Positions 24,330-33,738 of a stretch of DNA of 64,000 bases are shown one piece after another. The stretch covers positions 62,001 to 126,000 of the forward strand of contig NZ_PJMB01000004.1 of NCBI RefSeq assembly GCF_002892835.1, given 5' to 3'. The notes under the pieces were generated by a model. That model ran no database searches. It was not told where the DNA came from and was given only the letters and a program-made list of their open reading frames with translations. A program made the translations under genes and the position numbers. The stretch is from Arthrobacter sp. AFG7.2. GTDB lineage: Bacteria; Actinomycetota; Actinomycetes; Actinomycetales; Micrococcaceae. Each line of letters opens with the position of its first letter. Within the stretch, counting starts at the first letter, position 1.

Positions 24330-25288
24330 CGTGCGGCTCCTGCCAGGTTCGCGGACTCGATCACTGAAGCATCGGCACCCACCGGAGCCACGAAATGCCC
24401 GGGTGCTGCCTCGGTAAGGTCCGGGATGTTCCGGAACTTCACGCCGTCGGGCAGCCCCGTCAGCGGAATCCGCGGGCCGGTGAGTGGCGGGAACGCGCCC
24501 ATCAGCGCCTGGGTGTAGGGGTGGCGTGGGTTGGCGTAGACGTCCTGGGCCTTCGCGGTCTCCACAATCCGGCCGCCGTACATCACGGCCATACGGTGGG
24601 AAAGTTCCACCATGAGTGACATATCGTGCGTAATGAACAGGACGGAGAATCCGAGCTCGCGCTGGAGATCCTTGATCTGCGCCATGATCTCCTGCTGCAC
24701 CACCACATCCAGCGCCGTGGTGGGTTCGTCGAGGATCAACAGCGACGGCTTCAGCGCCACCGCCATCGCTATCACCGCCCGTTGACGCATGCCGCCCGAG
24801 AGCTGATGCGGGTAGGACTTGAGGCGCGCGGGGTCAATCCGCACGAGTTCCAGCAGCTCAGCAGCGCGGCGCAGCGATTCCTTGCGGGAGTAGCCGGCGT
24901 GGGTGGTGTAGATGTCCACGATCTGCTCACCGATGGTCAGCACCGGATTGAGCGAGTTCATGGCTGACTGGAAAACCATGGCCACGTCCTGCCAGCGGAA
25001 GCGCCGCAGTTCCTCCGGGCTCATGGCCAACACGTCCTTGCCGCCAAAGGAGATGCTGCCGCCTGCGATCTTCGCGGGGTCCTTCAGGAGCCGCATGATC
25101 GAGTTGGCGATGGTTGACTTTCCGCAGCCCGATTCCCCTGCGAGACCGAACACCTCGCCGGTGCCGATGCTGAAGGAAACGCGGTCGACGGCGGTGGTGG
25201 AGCGGGTGTCGCCGATGTACTTGACGGTGAGGTCCTTGACGTCCAGGACGGGTTCGTGGGAGCCGAAGGACACTTGGGAGATGGTCAT
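24326..25288 (-). CDS. Opp/Dpp-type ABC transporter ATPase (OppD-like)
   Basis: 320 aa from the ATG at 25288, which overlaps the permease stop by 4 nt. Walker A GESGCGKST (about residue 45), LSGGMRQRAVIAMA signature, LLILDEPTTALD Walker B, FITHDMSLM H-loop, and the OppD-type YANPRHPYTQALMGAFP segment. First ATPase of the pair energising the importer. Confidence 0.93.
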   Translation of the reverse strand: MTISQVSFGSHEPVLDVKDLTVKYIGDTRSTTAVDRVSFSIGTGEVFGLAGESGCGKSTIANSIMRLLKDPAKIAGGSISFGGKDVLAMSPEELRRFRWQDVAMVFQSAMNSLNPVLTIGEQIVDIYTTHAGYSRKESLRRAAELLELVRIDPARLKSYPHQLSGGMRQRAVIAMAVALKPSLLILDEPTTALDVVVQQEIMAQIKDLQRELGFSVLFITHDMSLMVELSHRMAVMYGGRIVETAKAQDVYANPRHPYTQALMGAFPPLTGPRIPLTGLPDGVKFRNIPDLTEAAPGHFVAPVGADASVIESANLAGAAR

Positions 25289-26223
25289 TTGGAGGTGCTC
25301 CTTTCGGTATCTTTCGGGGTTTTGATCTTCCGCAGCCGCGGGTTGGTGACCTCGTCCACGGCATAGTTGATGAGGGCAAGGGCGAAGGCGACCAATGCGA
25401 TGCAGACACCCGAGGGCACGAACACCCACCAGCTGCCGGTCAGCAGGGCGCCTTCGTTGCCTGCCCAGAAGAGGTTGTTGCCCCACGAGACCGTGCTGGC
25501 ATCGCCCAGGCCGAGGAACTCCAGGCCCGCCTGGGCGCCGATGCCGTAGATCACGCAGGCCAGCAGGGTGCCCATGACGATCGAGGCCATGTTGGGCAGG
25601 ATTTCGCGGAACATGATCCGGCCGGCCCGTTCCCCGGACACCACGGCCGCGGCCACAAAGTCCTTGGAGCGGATGGAGAGGGCCTGTGAGCGCAGGACCC
25701 GTGCCGAGCCTGCCCAGCCGGTGACCACGAGGACAAGAATCACAGTGCCCAGCCCCGGAGGCAGGAACGCGGCCAGGATGACCAGCAGCGGCAGGCCCGG
25801 AAGGAGCAGGAAGACGTTGGTTACCAGGGACAGCGCTTCATCGATGAACTTGCCGAAGTACGCCGAGGCAAGTCCCACCAGGATGCCGATGAACGTGGAC
25901 GCGAAGCCCACGGTGAGCCCCACGAACAGGGAACTCCGGGAACCGTGCACCGTCAGCGCGAGCACGTCCTGTCCCTTGGCTGTCGTTCCCAGCCAGTGCT
26001 CGGCTGAGGGTTCCATTGAAGCCATGGCCGTGATCCGCGACGGATCGCCGGGGAAGAGTACCGGTGCCAGCAGGGCCAGTGCGATGAAGACGAACATCAC
26101 GGCCATGCCTGTCAAAGCTTTTTTGTTGGTGAGGATGCCGTGGACGAAGCTGCGGTTAGGCTTGCGGGCAGCCGGGGTTTTGGCGGCCGTTGTGCCGGGT
26201 TGCTTCAGGATTGCGGTTGTCAT
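25285..26223 (-). CDS. Opp/Dpp-type ABC transporter permease (OppC-like)
   Basis: 312 aa from the ATG at 26223. Characteristic OppC N-terminal region with HWLGTTAKGQDVLALTVHGSR, about six helices, and the cytoplasmic EAA loop AAAVVSGERAGRIMFREILPN. The 3' end overlaps the OppD-like start. Forms the translocation pore with the permease encoded just upstream. Confidence 0.92.
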   Translation of the reverse strand: MTTAILKQPGTTAAKTPAARKPNRSFVHGILTNKKALTGMAVMFVFIALALLAPVLFPGDPSRITAMASMEPSAEHWLGTTAKGQDVLALTVHGSRSSLFVGLTVGFASTFIGILVGLASAYFGKFIDEALSLVTNVFLLLPGLPLLVILAAFLPPGLGTVILVLVVTGWAGSARVLRSQALSIRSKDFVAAAVVSGERAGRIMFREILPNMASIVMGTLLACVIYGIGAQAGLEFLGLGDASTVSWGNNLFWAGNEGALLTGSWWVFVPSGVCIALVAFALALINYAVDEVTNPRLRKIKTPKDTERSTSK

Positions 26224-26234
26224 GATCGTTTCCC

Positions 26235-27212
26235 CTAGTTGCTGCGCACGCGCGGGTCGAGGCGGACGTAGAGGATGTCCACCAGGAAGTTGGCCAGCAG
26301 CACGGCGGCGGTGATGGTCAGGAACAGGCCCTGCATGAGCGGGTAGTCGAGGCCCTGGACGGCGTTGAGGAGCTGGTAGCCGACGCCGGGGTAGGCGAAC
26401 ACCACCTCGGTGAGCAGCGCACCGCCCACCACGAATCCCAGTCCCATGCCGAAGCTTGTGACCGACGGGAGCATGGCGTTGCGTGCTGCGTAGCGGAGCA
26501 TGATCCGGCCCGGGCGGAGCCCCTTGGCCTCGGCCATGGTGATGTAGTCCTCGGAGTTGGTGGCGATCATGGTGTTCCGCATGCCCAGCATCCAGCCGCC
26601 GATGGAGACCAGCACGATGGTCAGTGCCGGAAGCACCAGGTGGGCGCCGACGTCGCCGATGAACTCCCACGTAAACCCGGGCTGCAAACCGGCGGTGAAG
26701 GCGTGGCGGATGGGGAACCAGTTCAGCACTACGCCGAACAGGTACAGGGCACCCATCGCGAGCCAGAAGTAGGGGAACGAGCCAATGAATACGAGCAGCG
26801 GCGGAAGCGCGGAGTCCACCGCGCCGCCGCGGCGCCAGGCTGCCAGGACACCCAGCAGGTTACCGACGACGGCGGCAATCACCAGGGCGGTTCCGCCGAG
26901 CAGGAGGGTCCAGCCGATCTGGGACGAGATGACCTCGGTGACCGGGGTGGGAAACCGTGAGATGGAAACGCCCATTTGACCGGTGAAGATGTTGGTCATG
27001 TAGCCGATGTACTGCTCCCAGAGGGGCCGGTCATCGACACCCAGCAGCTTGCGCAGGGCCTCGATCTGTTCGGGCTGCATTCTGTCCTGGGAGCGGGCGA
27101 ACATGCGGGAAACGGGGTCCCCTGGCATGAAGCGCGGGAGCAGGAAATTCAGGGTGATGGATGCCCAGAAGGCGATCAGGTAGAAACCCAGGCGGCGAAG
27201 GATGAAGCGCAC
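26235..27212 (-). CDS. Opp/Dpp-type ABC transporter permease (OppB-like)
   Basis: 325 aa from the GTG at 27212; the frame opens 13 codons earlier, but GGAGGG lies 6 nt before this GTG. OppB features: N-terminal helix RRLGFYLIAFWASITLNFLL, FMPGDPVSR, the internal TGQMGVSI segment, and EAA loop MAEAKGLRPGRIMLRYAARN. Six helices. A gap of 11 nt separates it from the OppC-like gene. Confidence 0.92.
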   Translation of the reverse strand: MRFILRRLGFYLIAFWASITLNFLLPRFMPGDPVSRMFARSQDRMQPEQIEALRKLLGVDDRPLWEQYIGYMTNIFTGQMGVSISRFPTPVTEVISSQIGWTLLLGGTALVIAAVVGNLLGVLAAWRRGGAVDSALPPLLVFIGSFPYFWLAMGALYLFGVVLNWFPIRHAFTAGLQPGFTWEFIGDVGAHLVLPALTIVLVSIGGWMLGMRNTMIATNSEDYITMAEAKGLRPGRIMLRYAARNAMLPSVTSFGMGLGFVVGGALLTEVVFAYPGVGYQLLNAVQGLDYPLMQGLFLTITAAVLLANFLVDILYVRLDPRVRSN

Positions 27213-27317
27213 GGTTTCCCTCCATTCGGGAATTGCGGAGTGTTGGGGCACGCCCGGCGGGGTTGATCGTCCGCCGGGCGTGCAGTGTGGGGTGCCCAGC
27301 AGGGGCGGCCCGCTTTG

Positions 27318-28991
27318 CTACTTGCGCGGTTCCAGCGTGGTCAGCACAAGCACCGTGGTGGGCGACTTCACCGAGAGCGTGGCGTAAGGGTTGTCCTGGG
27401 TCGGCCAGCCGGTGAAGCGGATGTCGTTGAAGGCGCCCCATTCCGGGCCGGAGAACAGCGGCACCAGCGGTGCTGCGTCGTCGTATTCTTCCTGCAGCTT
27501 GTTGGCGATGTCCTTCTGCTTGGACTCGTCGGCCTCTGCAGCGAACTCTGCCAGCAGGGCATCGGCGGTGGTGTCACCGAAGCGGTGGTAGTTGTCGAAC
27601 GTCTTGGTGCCCACGGGCTTGACGGTCGCCGTGCCCATGGAGGAGTTGAAGTACTTGTACGGGCTGGGGTCGTTGGCGCTCCAGACGATGCCGGAATCGA
27701 AGTCGCCCGTCTCGTAGCCGGCGACCACGGCTGCCCAGTCCGGGGATTCCACCTTGGCCGTAACGCCCACCTCTGCCAGGTTCTGGGAGATCACGTTGGC
27801 CACGGACAGCCAATCGGACGAGGTTGCACCCACGGAGATCTTGAACTCGAACGGCTTGCCGTCCTTGAGCGTACGCTTGCCGTCCGCACCCTTCGGGTAG
27901 CCCGCCTTGTCCAGCAGTTCGTTGGCCTTTTGGGCATCCAGCTTGGTCCAGGTGCAGTTCTCCTGGACCTCTTTGTTCTTCCAGGTCTCGTAGTTGCCGG
28001 AGAGCCCGGTGCAGTCTGCAGGCTTGGCGTAGCCGCTCATGCCGATCGTGGTCACCTGCTCCCGGTCCACGGCCATGCTCAGCGCCTTGCGGACATCAAC
28101 ATCGTTGAACGGGGCCTTGGTGGTGTTGAGCTGCCAGTTGATCATGGCACCTGTGGCCGGGAACCAGTACTGCCGGTGTTCCTTGTCCTTGGAAACGAAC
28201 GTCTTTTCGATGTTCGGGATGTACTGCGGAGCCCAGTCCACGTCGCCGTTCGCGGCGGCGAGGTTGGCGCCGTCGTTTCCTGCAAAAGCGAGCATCTTGA
28301 TACCGGCGATCTTCTGCTTGTCCGGCTGCCAGTAGTTGGGGTTCTTCTTCAGTACAAACGACTGGGCCTGGAAACTGTCAACCTCGGTGTAAGGGCCTGT
28401 GCCGACGGGCTTGGCATTGGCGTCCTTCTCCGGATCGGCAAGGGCGGACCATACGTGCTTGGGCAGGATGGTGAGCTGTCCGAGGTCGTAGAGGGCCGGC
28501 GACCACGGCTTGTTGAAGCTGAAGGTCACCTTATTGCCCTCGGCGCTTACGGTGTCCAGGTACTCGAAGCCGCCCTTGATCTTCTTCTGGAGCTCGAAGG
28601 TGTAGGCGACGTCCTCGGCCACGAAGGGCTGGCCGTCGGACCACTTAACACCGTCGCGCAGGGTGAAGGTGATGGACTTGCCGTCGTCGGCCGCCACCCA
28701 TTCAGTGGCCAGCCACGGCACTGTGTCACCCTTGGCCGGGTTGAAGATCAGCAGCGACTCGTAGATGGACTGCTGGACCATCGGGCTGACGGTGGGGGCG
28801 AACGGGTTGAAGTTCTGCACGAACGTGCCCATGTCCTCACGCGGAATGGTGAGGAAGGCGCTGGCGTTCGCGGCGGCGTCGGTGCCGGCAGCCTTGTTGC
28901 CGTTGGCTGCGCAGCCGGTCAGAAGCAGTGCGCCTGCCGCCAGCCCGGCCGCCGTGATCCGGGCAGCCCTCAGGAATCGGGGTTGTGTCAT
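27318..28991 (-). CDS. ABC transporter substrate-binding lipoprotein (SBP_bac_5 family)
   Basis: 557 aa; lipobox LLTGC at about residues 23-27. Family 5 (oligopeptide/nickel/oligosaccharide) binding protein: SIYESLLIFNPAKG, WLATEWVAADDGKSITFTLR, DGVKWSDGQPFVAEDVAYT and VGTGPY. First transporter gene after lacI. Members of this family in sugar operons bind oligosaccharides; linkage to GH32 and a LacI repressor argues for fructosides rather than peptides here (inference). Confidence 0.92.
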   Translation of the reverse strand: MTQPRFLRAARITAAGLAAGALLLTGCAANGNKAAGTDAAANASAFLTIPREDMGTFVQNFNPFAPTVSPMVQQSIYESLLIFNPAKGDTVPWLATEWVAADDGKSITFTLRDGVKWSDGQPFVAEDVAYTFELQKKIKGGFEYLDTVSAEGNKVTFSFNKPWSPALYDLGQLTILPKHVWSALADPEKDANAKPVGTGPYTEVDSFQAQSFVLKKNPNYWQPDKQKIAGIKMLAFAGNDGANLAAANGDVDWAPQYIPNIEKTFVSKDKEHRQYWFPATGAMINWQLNTTKAPFNDVDVRKALSMAVDREQVTTIGMSGYAKPADCTGLSGNYETWKNKEVQENCTWTKLDAQKANELLDKAGYPKGADGKRTLKDGKPFEFKISVGATSSDWLSVANVISQNLAEVGVTAKVESPDWAAVVAGYETGDFDSGIVWSANDPSPYKYFNSSMGTATVKPVGTKTFDNYHRFGDTTADALLAEFAAEADESKQKDIANKLQEEYDDAAPLVPLFSGPEWGAFNDIRFTGWPTQDNPYATLSVKSPTTVLVLTTLEPRK

Positions 28992-29069
28992 GATGGTTGT
29001 CTCTTTCCTATCTTCATCAGCAAGGTGAAGTGGTGGGGGAGGGGTTGCTCTTCGAAAGTGATTTCGCGG

Positions 29070-30140
29070 TCAGACCGAAGAGCGTTCTAGCAGCGGACAG
29101 CCGACCAATTGCTGGTCGGCGATGATCGGCTGTCCTGCTGTCAGAGCTGCGAGCGTCTGGACTCCCAGGGCGCCCATTTTTTCAAACGGCAGCGCAACCG
29201 TGGTCAGCTTGGGCCTGAGGTAGGCCGCAATCAGTTCCTGGTTGTCGAAGCCGATCACGGCGATGTCTCCGGGGATGGTCAGGCCCCGTTCCTTGATGGC
29301 GTCGTAAGCGCCCATCGCCATGCGGTCGTTGAGGCAGAACAGCGCGGTTGGCCTGTCCTCCTGCGGGTAGCGGTCCAGGATGCGGCACGCGGCGTCATAC
29401 CCGCCGTCCGCCGTTGCGTATCCGGGCACCACGAGCTCGGGGTCCAGCTCGAGTCCGGCTTCGGCGAGTGCTTCGCGTGCACCCTCCAAACGCCCGATTG
29501 CTGCGGGAATGTCCGGGTCCAGGTTGATGACTCCGATCCTGCGGTGGCCGGCCTGAAGCAGACGTTCGACGGCGACTCGGCCGCCGGCGCGTTCGTCCGG
29601 GACGATCGAGGGCAGCTTCCCGTCGGCGTCGAAGCAGTTGATCAGGACGGTGGGTACTTCCTTGGTGCTTTCCGGCACGTGCACGCCGCGGTGGAACGTG
29701 GCCGCGTACAGAAGCCCTTCCACGCGCTGCTCCAGCAGCTTCTCGGTTGCGGCGTCTTCCATGCCCTGGTTGGGTCCTACGGCATCGGCCTGGTCGGAGG
29801 GTGCGATGAGCAGGAACTTGCGGTCGAGCCAGGCCTGGTCTTGAGCGCCCTTGATGATGTCGACGGCGAACGGTGCCGTCACGATCTCGGTGACAATCCC
29901 GTACCAGTCGCTGCGCTGGGATGCCAGTGCACGTGCTCCGGCGTTCGGGCGGTAGCCCAGGGCCTGGACAGCTTCATTGATCCGAATGCGGGTTTCCTCG
30001 GAGATACTGGCGTTTTCGCGGTTGCTCAGCACGAACGAGACCGCGGTCCGGGAAACACCGGCGTGCTTGGCAACGTCATTCATGGTGACGCCCCGCTGCC
30101 GTGCAGCCCCGGAATGGTTCGGGGTGGTGGTCTTCGCCAT
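29070..30140 (-). CDS. LacI-family repressor of the Opp-GH32 operon
   Basis: 356 aa. HTH at about 18-45 (VTMNDVAKHAGVSRTAVSFVLS), hinge LGYRPNAGARALAS, periplasmic-binding-like sensor domain with TALFCLNDRMAMGAYDA. Two palindromes, GTAACGCGCGTTAC and a near copy, lie just upstream (30177-30222), consistent with autoregulation and, if transcription runs on, control of the transporter and GH32 genes that follow 78 bp later. It ends LLERSSV, like the second LacI protein (35432), so the two are probably paralogues. Confidence 0.92.
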   Translation of the reverse strand: MAKTTTPNHSGAARQRGVTMNDVAKHAGVSRTAVSFVLSNRENASISEETRIRINEAVQALGYRPNAGARALASQRSDWYGIVTEIVTAPFAVDIIKGAQDQAWLDRKFLLIAPSDQADAVGPNQGMEDAATEKLLEQRVEGLLYAATFHRGVHVPESTKEVPTVLINCFDADGKLPSIVPDERAGGRVAVERLLQAGHRRIGVINLDPDIPAAIGRLEGAREALAEAGLELDPELVVPGYATADGGYDAACRILDRYPQEDRPTALFCLNDRMAMGAYDAIKERGLTIPGDIAVIGFDNQELIAAYLRPKLTTVALPFEKMGALGVQTLAALTAGQPIIADQQLVGCPLLERSSV

Positions 30141-30176
30141 TGAATGCTCCGGAGGTGGTGGATGGTACTGCCGTGG

Positions 30177-30222
30177 GTAACGCGCGTTACTTGCGTTATG
30201 TGATAGAGGTTACGCGCGTTAC
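30177..30222. promoter_or_regulatory. Paired LacI operators
   Basis: GTAACGCGCGTTAC (30177-30190, perfect palindrome) and GTTACGCGCGTTAC (30209-30222, one mismatch), 32 bp centre to centre, three helical turns. They begin 36 bp upstream of the lacI start on its promoter side. The central CG is typical of LacI-family operators. Confidence 0.8.
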
Positions 30223-30347
30223 TAGATCGCTGTCAAGGGTTACTTGTCCGGCCCTAGTCACCGCCTCGCAGGCGTCCAGCACCAGCCCGGGAGGGCCCGG
30301 ATTTGCTGGTGCTGTGCATGTTTTGTTGTTCTTTGCTTGGTGCCGCC

Positions 30348-31865
30348 CTACGAGAGCTGCGTGACCTGGAGGCTGGTGATGGTTGCCGCCCCGCCGGTGG
30401 CGTAGACGGAGAGGCTGGTGCTGGTTTCGGCCGGGAAGATCAGTTCGGTCATGGTGACGCGGCCGTACTGGGCGAACACTTCAACGGAGCAGCGGTCCAC
30501 AAAGATGGTGAGGTCGTAGGATCCCGATGCTGCCTGGAGAGGGGCAGTATCGATGGAGGGGAAGGAATCGTGGAAGTCGGTCTGCCCGGATTTCCGCCGG
30601 TCAACGAACAATGTGCCTTCGCTGGAGCGGATGCCCACGCGGGTTCCCGTCACACCGTCTCCGCGCAGGATGAGGCCGAATTCCTCCGCGCTTCCGGGGG
30701 TGAAGCTCACGTCGATGCGCTGGACCGTGCCTTCCGCACTCTTCAGCACCTGCACGCCGTCATTGATGGTGGTCTCAGCGAGGCGGTACGTGTCCCGGTC
30801 GGCCAGGGCTGTCCAGTCACCCGCGGGCTGCTGGACCAGGCACACGTTTCCGTCCCGTGTCTGGAGGGAAATTTCGCGGGCGAGGCTCATGGGGCTGCGC
30901 CAGGGGGTGGTGGGGATGTGGTTGGCGTATTCCCAGTTGTTCATCCAGGCGATCATGAGACGGCGGTTGTCCGGGGCGTCGCTGAAGGAGACAGCGGCGT
31001 AGTAATCCCGGCCCCAGTCCAGCCACTGGTACTCGCCCAGCCGGTCCGGGTCCTGGAATCCTTCGGTCACGGTGCTGTCAGGGATGAACGTGGTCCCGTC
31101 GAAGTCGCCGATGAAGTACTGGCCGGCTGACCCCCTGTTGGGCCCGCCGGGGTTGAGGTTGACCGTGAGGACCCACTTAAGGTTTTCAGGGTCGCCGTCC
31201 ACCGGCAGGGGAAACAGGTCAGGGCATTCCCAGACGCCGCCTGTTGCGTTTGCGGGGCCGAAGGTGCTCAGCAGCTCCCAGTTCTTCAGATCGTCGGACT
31301 TATAGAGCACCACCTGGAAGTCTGTGGCTTCGACGGCGACCATCACCCAGTAGCTGCCAGCGCCGCCGTCGTACCTTAAAACCTTGGGGTCGCGGAACTC
31401 GGCGGACCCGCGGTTGAGCACGGGGTTGCCTCCGTGTTTAGTCCAGGTATAGCCCCCGTCCAGGCTGTAGGCCAGGGACTGGGCCTGGACGCCCTCATGC
31501 AATGAGCCCGGTTTGAAAGCGCTGGTGTAAACCGCCACCAGGGGCCCGTCGGATCCGGCGCTGAAGCCGCTGGTGTTGTGACGGTCATGGACGATGCTGC
31601 CGGAGAAAATGTCCTCGTTCTCATCGCAGGCGATGGCAACGGCGTGTTCGGTCCAGGTCAGCAAATCGGTGGAGGTGGCATGGCCCCAGGACATGTTTCC
31701 CCACACGTTTCCCAGCGGATTGTTCTGGTAGTAGAGGTGATAGAGGCCGTTATGGAAAATCAGCCCGTTGGGGTCATTGAGCCAGGTGTTCCGGGCGGCA
31801 TAGTGCAGGGCCGGCCGGTAGATGTCGGCGGTGGCTGCTGTGTTGCTGGTGGTGAGTGTATCCAT
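30348..31865 (-). CDS. GH32 beta-fructosidase (levanase/sucrase type; CUT1 operon)
   Basis: 505 aa from the ATG at 31865. All three GH32 catalytic motifs are present: WLNDPNG (nucleophile, about residue 29), FRDPKV (transition-state stabiliser) and VWECPDLF (acid/base). C-terminal beta-sandwich with SVEVFAQYG. No signal peptide, so cytosolic. Release of fructose from fructans or sucrose carried in by the adjacent CUT1 transporter is likely. Not a recent duplicate of the 21682 enzyme: motif wording and length differ. Confidence 0.93.
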   Translation of the reverse strand: MDTLTTSNTAATADIYRPALHYAARNTWLNDPNGLIFHNGLYHLYYQNNPLGNVWGNMSWGHATSTDLLTWTEHAVAIACDENEDIFSGSIVHDRHNTSGFSAGSDGPLVAVYTSAFKPGSLHEGVQAQSLAYSLDGGYTWTKHGGNPVLNRGSAEFRDPKVLRYDGGAGSYWVMVAVEATDFQVVLYKSDDLKNWELLSTFGPANATGGVWECPDLFPLPVDGDPENLKWVLTVNLNPGGPNRGSAGQYFIGDFDGTTFIPDSTVTEGFQDPDRLGEYQWLDWGRDYYAAVSFSDAPDNRRLMIAWMNNWEYANHIPTTPWRSPMSLAREISLQTRDGNVCLVQQPAGDWTALADRDTYRLAETTINDGVQVLKSAEGTVQRIDVSFTPGSAEEFGLILRGDGVTGTRVGIRSSEGTLFVDRRKSGQTDFHDSFPSIDTAPLQAASGSYDLTIFVDRCSVEVFAQYGRVTMTELIFPAETSTSLSVYATGGAATITSLQVTQLS

Positions 31866-31888
31866 GGGGTTCCTTTTGGAAGTCTGTG

Positions 31889-32800
31889 TTATTTGCTGGC
31901 GCCGGCCGTAAGGCCTTCCCGCAGGGTGCGCTGGCCGAAGATGAAGACGACCAGTGCCGGCAGCATGGACAGGATCACGCCGGCGAGGACCACGGATATG
32001 CTGCCGGTGCCGAGGTTGCCTTGGAGCGTGACCAGGCCGAGGGGGAGCGTGAAGTTCTGTTCGCTGATGGTGAGGATCAGTGGCCGGAAGAACTCGTTCC
32101 AGTGGAAGTTGAAGGCAAGGATTCCGACAATTGCCATGCCGGGGACCGCCAGGGGGACATAGACGGACCGGAAGATCCGCCACGGTCCGGCACCGTCCAG
32201 GGCGGCTGCTTCTGCGAAGTCGTTTGGCAGGCCCAGGAAGTATTGGCGCATGAGGAAGGTTCCGAACGCTGTGGGAATGGCCGGCAGGATCAGGGCCAGC
32301 AGTGTGTCGGAGAGGCCCATTCCGCGGATCAGCATGAACACCGGGACGATGGTGACCTGCACCGGGACCATCATGGTGGCCAGCACCAGCGAGAAGATGG
32401 CTTTCTTGCCGCGGAAGTCGAGCCGGGCGAAGGCGTAGCCGGCCAAGGTGGCGGAAGCCATCTGGCCGAGCGCGATCAGCCCTGTCACCAGGGCGCTGTT
32501 CAGGACCAGGAGGCTGACGTTGATCTGCTTAAACACCTCTTGGTAAGCGGTGAAGTCAGGGTTGATGGGCAGGAAGGACGGTGGCAGGTTGAAGGATTCC
32601 GACGGCGTTCGCAGTGAGGTGGACAAGGTCCACATGACCGGGCCGAGGGTCAGCGCCGCGGCGACGGCCAGCGCGGCGTACCTGCCCACGGTTCCTGCAG
32701 CGGGCAGGCGGCGGTTGCGGTAGGGCTTTCGGGTGGCTGGCGTGCCGGTGGTGGGACCGGAATGCTTGCCGGTCCCGGTCTGCAGGGTCTGGCTGGACAT
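31889..32800 (-). CDS. CUT1 sugar ABC transporter permease (MalG-like)
   Basis: 303 aa from the ATG at 32800, with GAGG 6 nt upstream; an alternative GTG at 32812 overlaps the preceding stop. Six helices, EAA loop AEAAALDGAGPWRIFRSVYVP, and the typical C-terminal GQRTLREGLTAGASK. Pairs with the permease at 32809. Confidence 0.92.
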   Translation of the reverse strand: MSSQTLQTGTGKHSGPTTGTPATRKPYRNRRLPAAGTVGRYAALAVAAALTLGPVMWTLSTSLRTPSESFNLPPSFLPINPDFTAYQEVFKQINVSLLVLNSALVTGLIALGQMASATLAGYAFARLDFRGKKAIFSLVLATMMVPVQVTIVPVFMLIRGMGLSDTLLALILPAIPTAFGTFLMRQYFLGLPNDFAEAAALDGAGPWRIFRSVYVPLAVPGMAIVGILAFNFHWNEFFRPLILTISEQNFTLPLGLVTLQGNLGTGSISVVLAGVILSMLPALVVFIFGQRTLREGLTAGASK

Positions 32801-32808
32801 GAGGGACC

Positions 32809-33738
32809 TCACTGGTAGAAGACGAAGCGGCGGCTAAGGCGGAATTGCAGGGCGGTGACGGCAAGGATCAGCACGGTGAGTACCAGGCCTATGGCCGAGG
32901 CTTCGCCGAACTCCAGTTGCTGGAAGGCGGATTCAAAGATCACCATGACGGCCGTGCGGGTGGAATCCCCGGGACCGCCGTTGGTCAGGACGTAGGGCTG
33001 GTCGAAGACCTGCAGGGCACTGATGATGGCCATGACAGAGGCGACGAGCACTGTGGGGCTGATCAGCGGCAGAGTGACGTTGCTGAACTGTTTCCACCCC
33101 GTGGCCCCGTCCAGGTTCGCGGCCTCGTGCAGTTCCTTCGGGATGTTGGTCAGCGCACCGAGGAAGAGCAGGAAGGAGAATCCGAAATTTTGCCAGACGT
33201 AGACCAGGACAACGACGGCGGCGGACGCTGCGGGACTGGTCAGCCAAGGCACAGCAGGAATGCCGACCAGGGACAGGAGCCAGTTCACGACGCCGAACTG
33301 TTCGTTGAACATGTACCGCATGAAGATGGACACTGACGCGGCGGACAGGACCAGGGGGAAGAAGAAGGTGGAACGCAGGAATACCCTGAGCCAGGACGGC
33401 ATCCTGGCCTGGAGCATGGACGCCAGGCTGAGGGCGATGCCGAGTTGAAGGACGACGGCGACGATGACGAACACAATGGTGTTCAGGAAGGACACGCGGA
33501 CGGTGGGGTCCTGTGCCAGTGAGGCGAAGTTGGCGAAGCCGACGAACTGCGGTGCTGAAATGATGTCCCAGCGGAAGAAGGCCAGGACCAGCGAGCCGAT
33601 GATCGGCAGGAAAGTGAACAGGGCCATCCCCAGCAGTGTGGGGGCAAGGAAGAACATCGCCAGCCACCGCTCGACGAACGATCTCCGCGCGGCCGGTGGC
33701 TTGACGCTTTGGCGTGGGACGGTTGAAGTAGTGGTCAT
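32809..33738 (-). CDS. CUT1 sugar ABC transporter permease (MalF-like)
   Basis: 309 aa; ATGA overlap with the preceding SBP gene. Six helices, EAA loop HEAANLDGATGWKQFSNVTLP, and YVLTNGGPGDST before the last helices as in MalF/UgpA-type subunits. No ATPase gene is in this operon, so a shared MsiK-type ATPase encoded elsewhere is expected (family knowledge). Confidence 0.92.
   Translation of the reverse strand: MTTTSTVPRQSVKPPAARRSFVERWLAMFFLAPTLLGMALFTFLPIIGSLVLAFFRWDIISAPQFVGFANFASLAQDPTVRVSFLNTIVFVIVAVVLQLGIALSLASMLQARMPSWLRVFLRSTFFFPLVLSAASVSIFMRYMFNEQFGVVNWLLSLVGIPAVPWLTSPAASAAVVVLVYVWQNFGFSFLLFLGALTNIPKELHEAANLDGATGWKQFSNVTLPLISPTVLVASVMAIISALQVFDQPYVLTNGGPGDSTRTAVMVIFESAFQQLEFGEASAIGLVLTVLILAVTALQFRLSRRFVFYQ

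Noticed and set aside
27285..29090. Plus-strand 601-codon frame opposite the Opp-type binding protein
   Set aside because: The minus-strand gene has a lipobox and family motifs; the plus frame has none.
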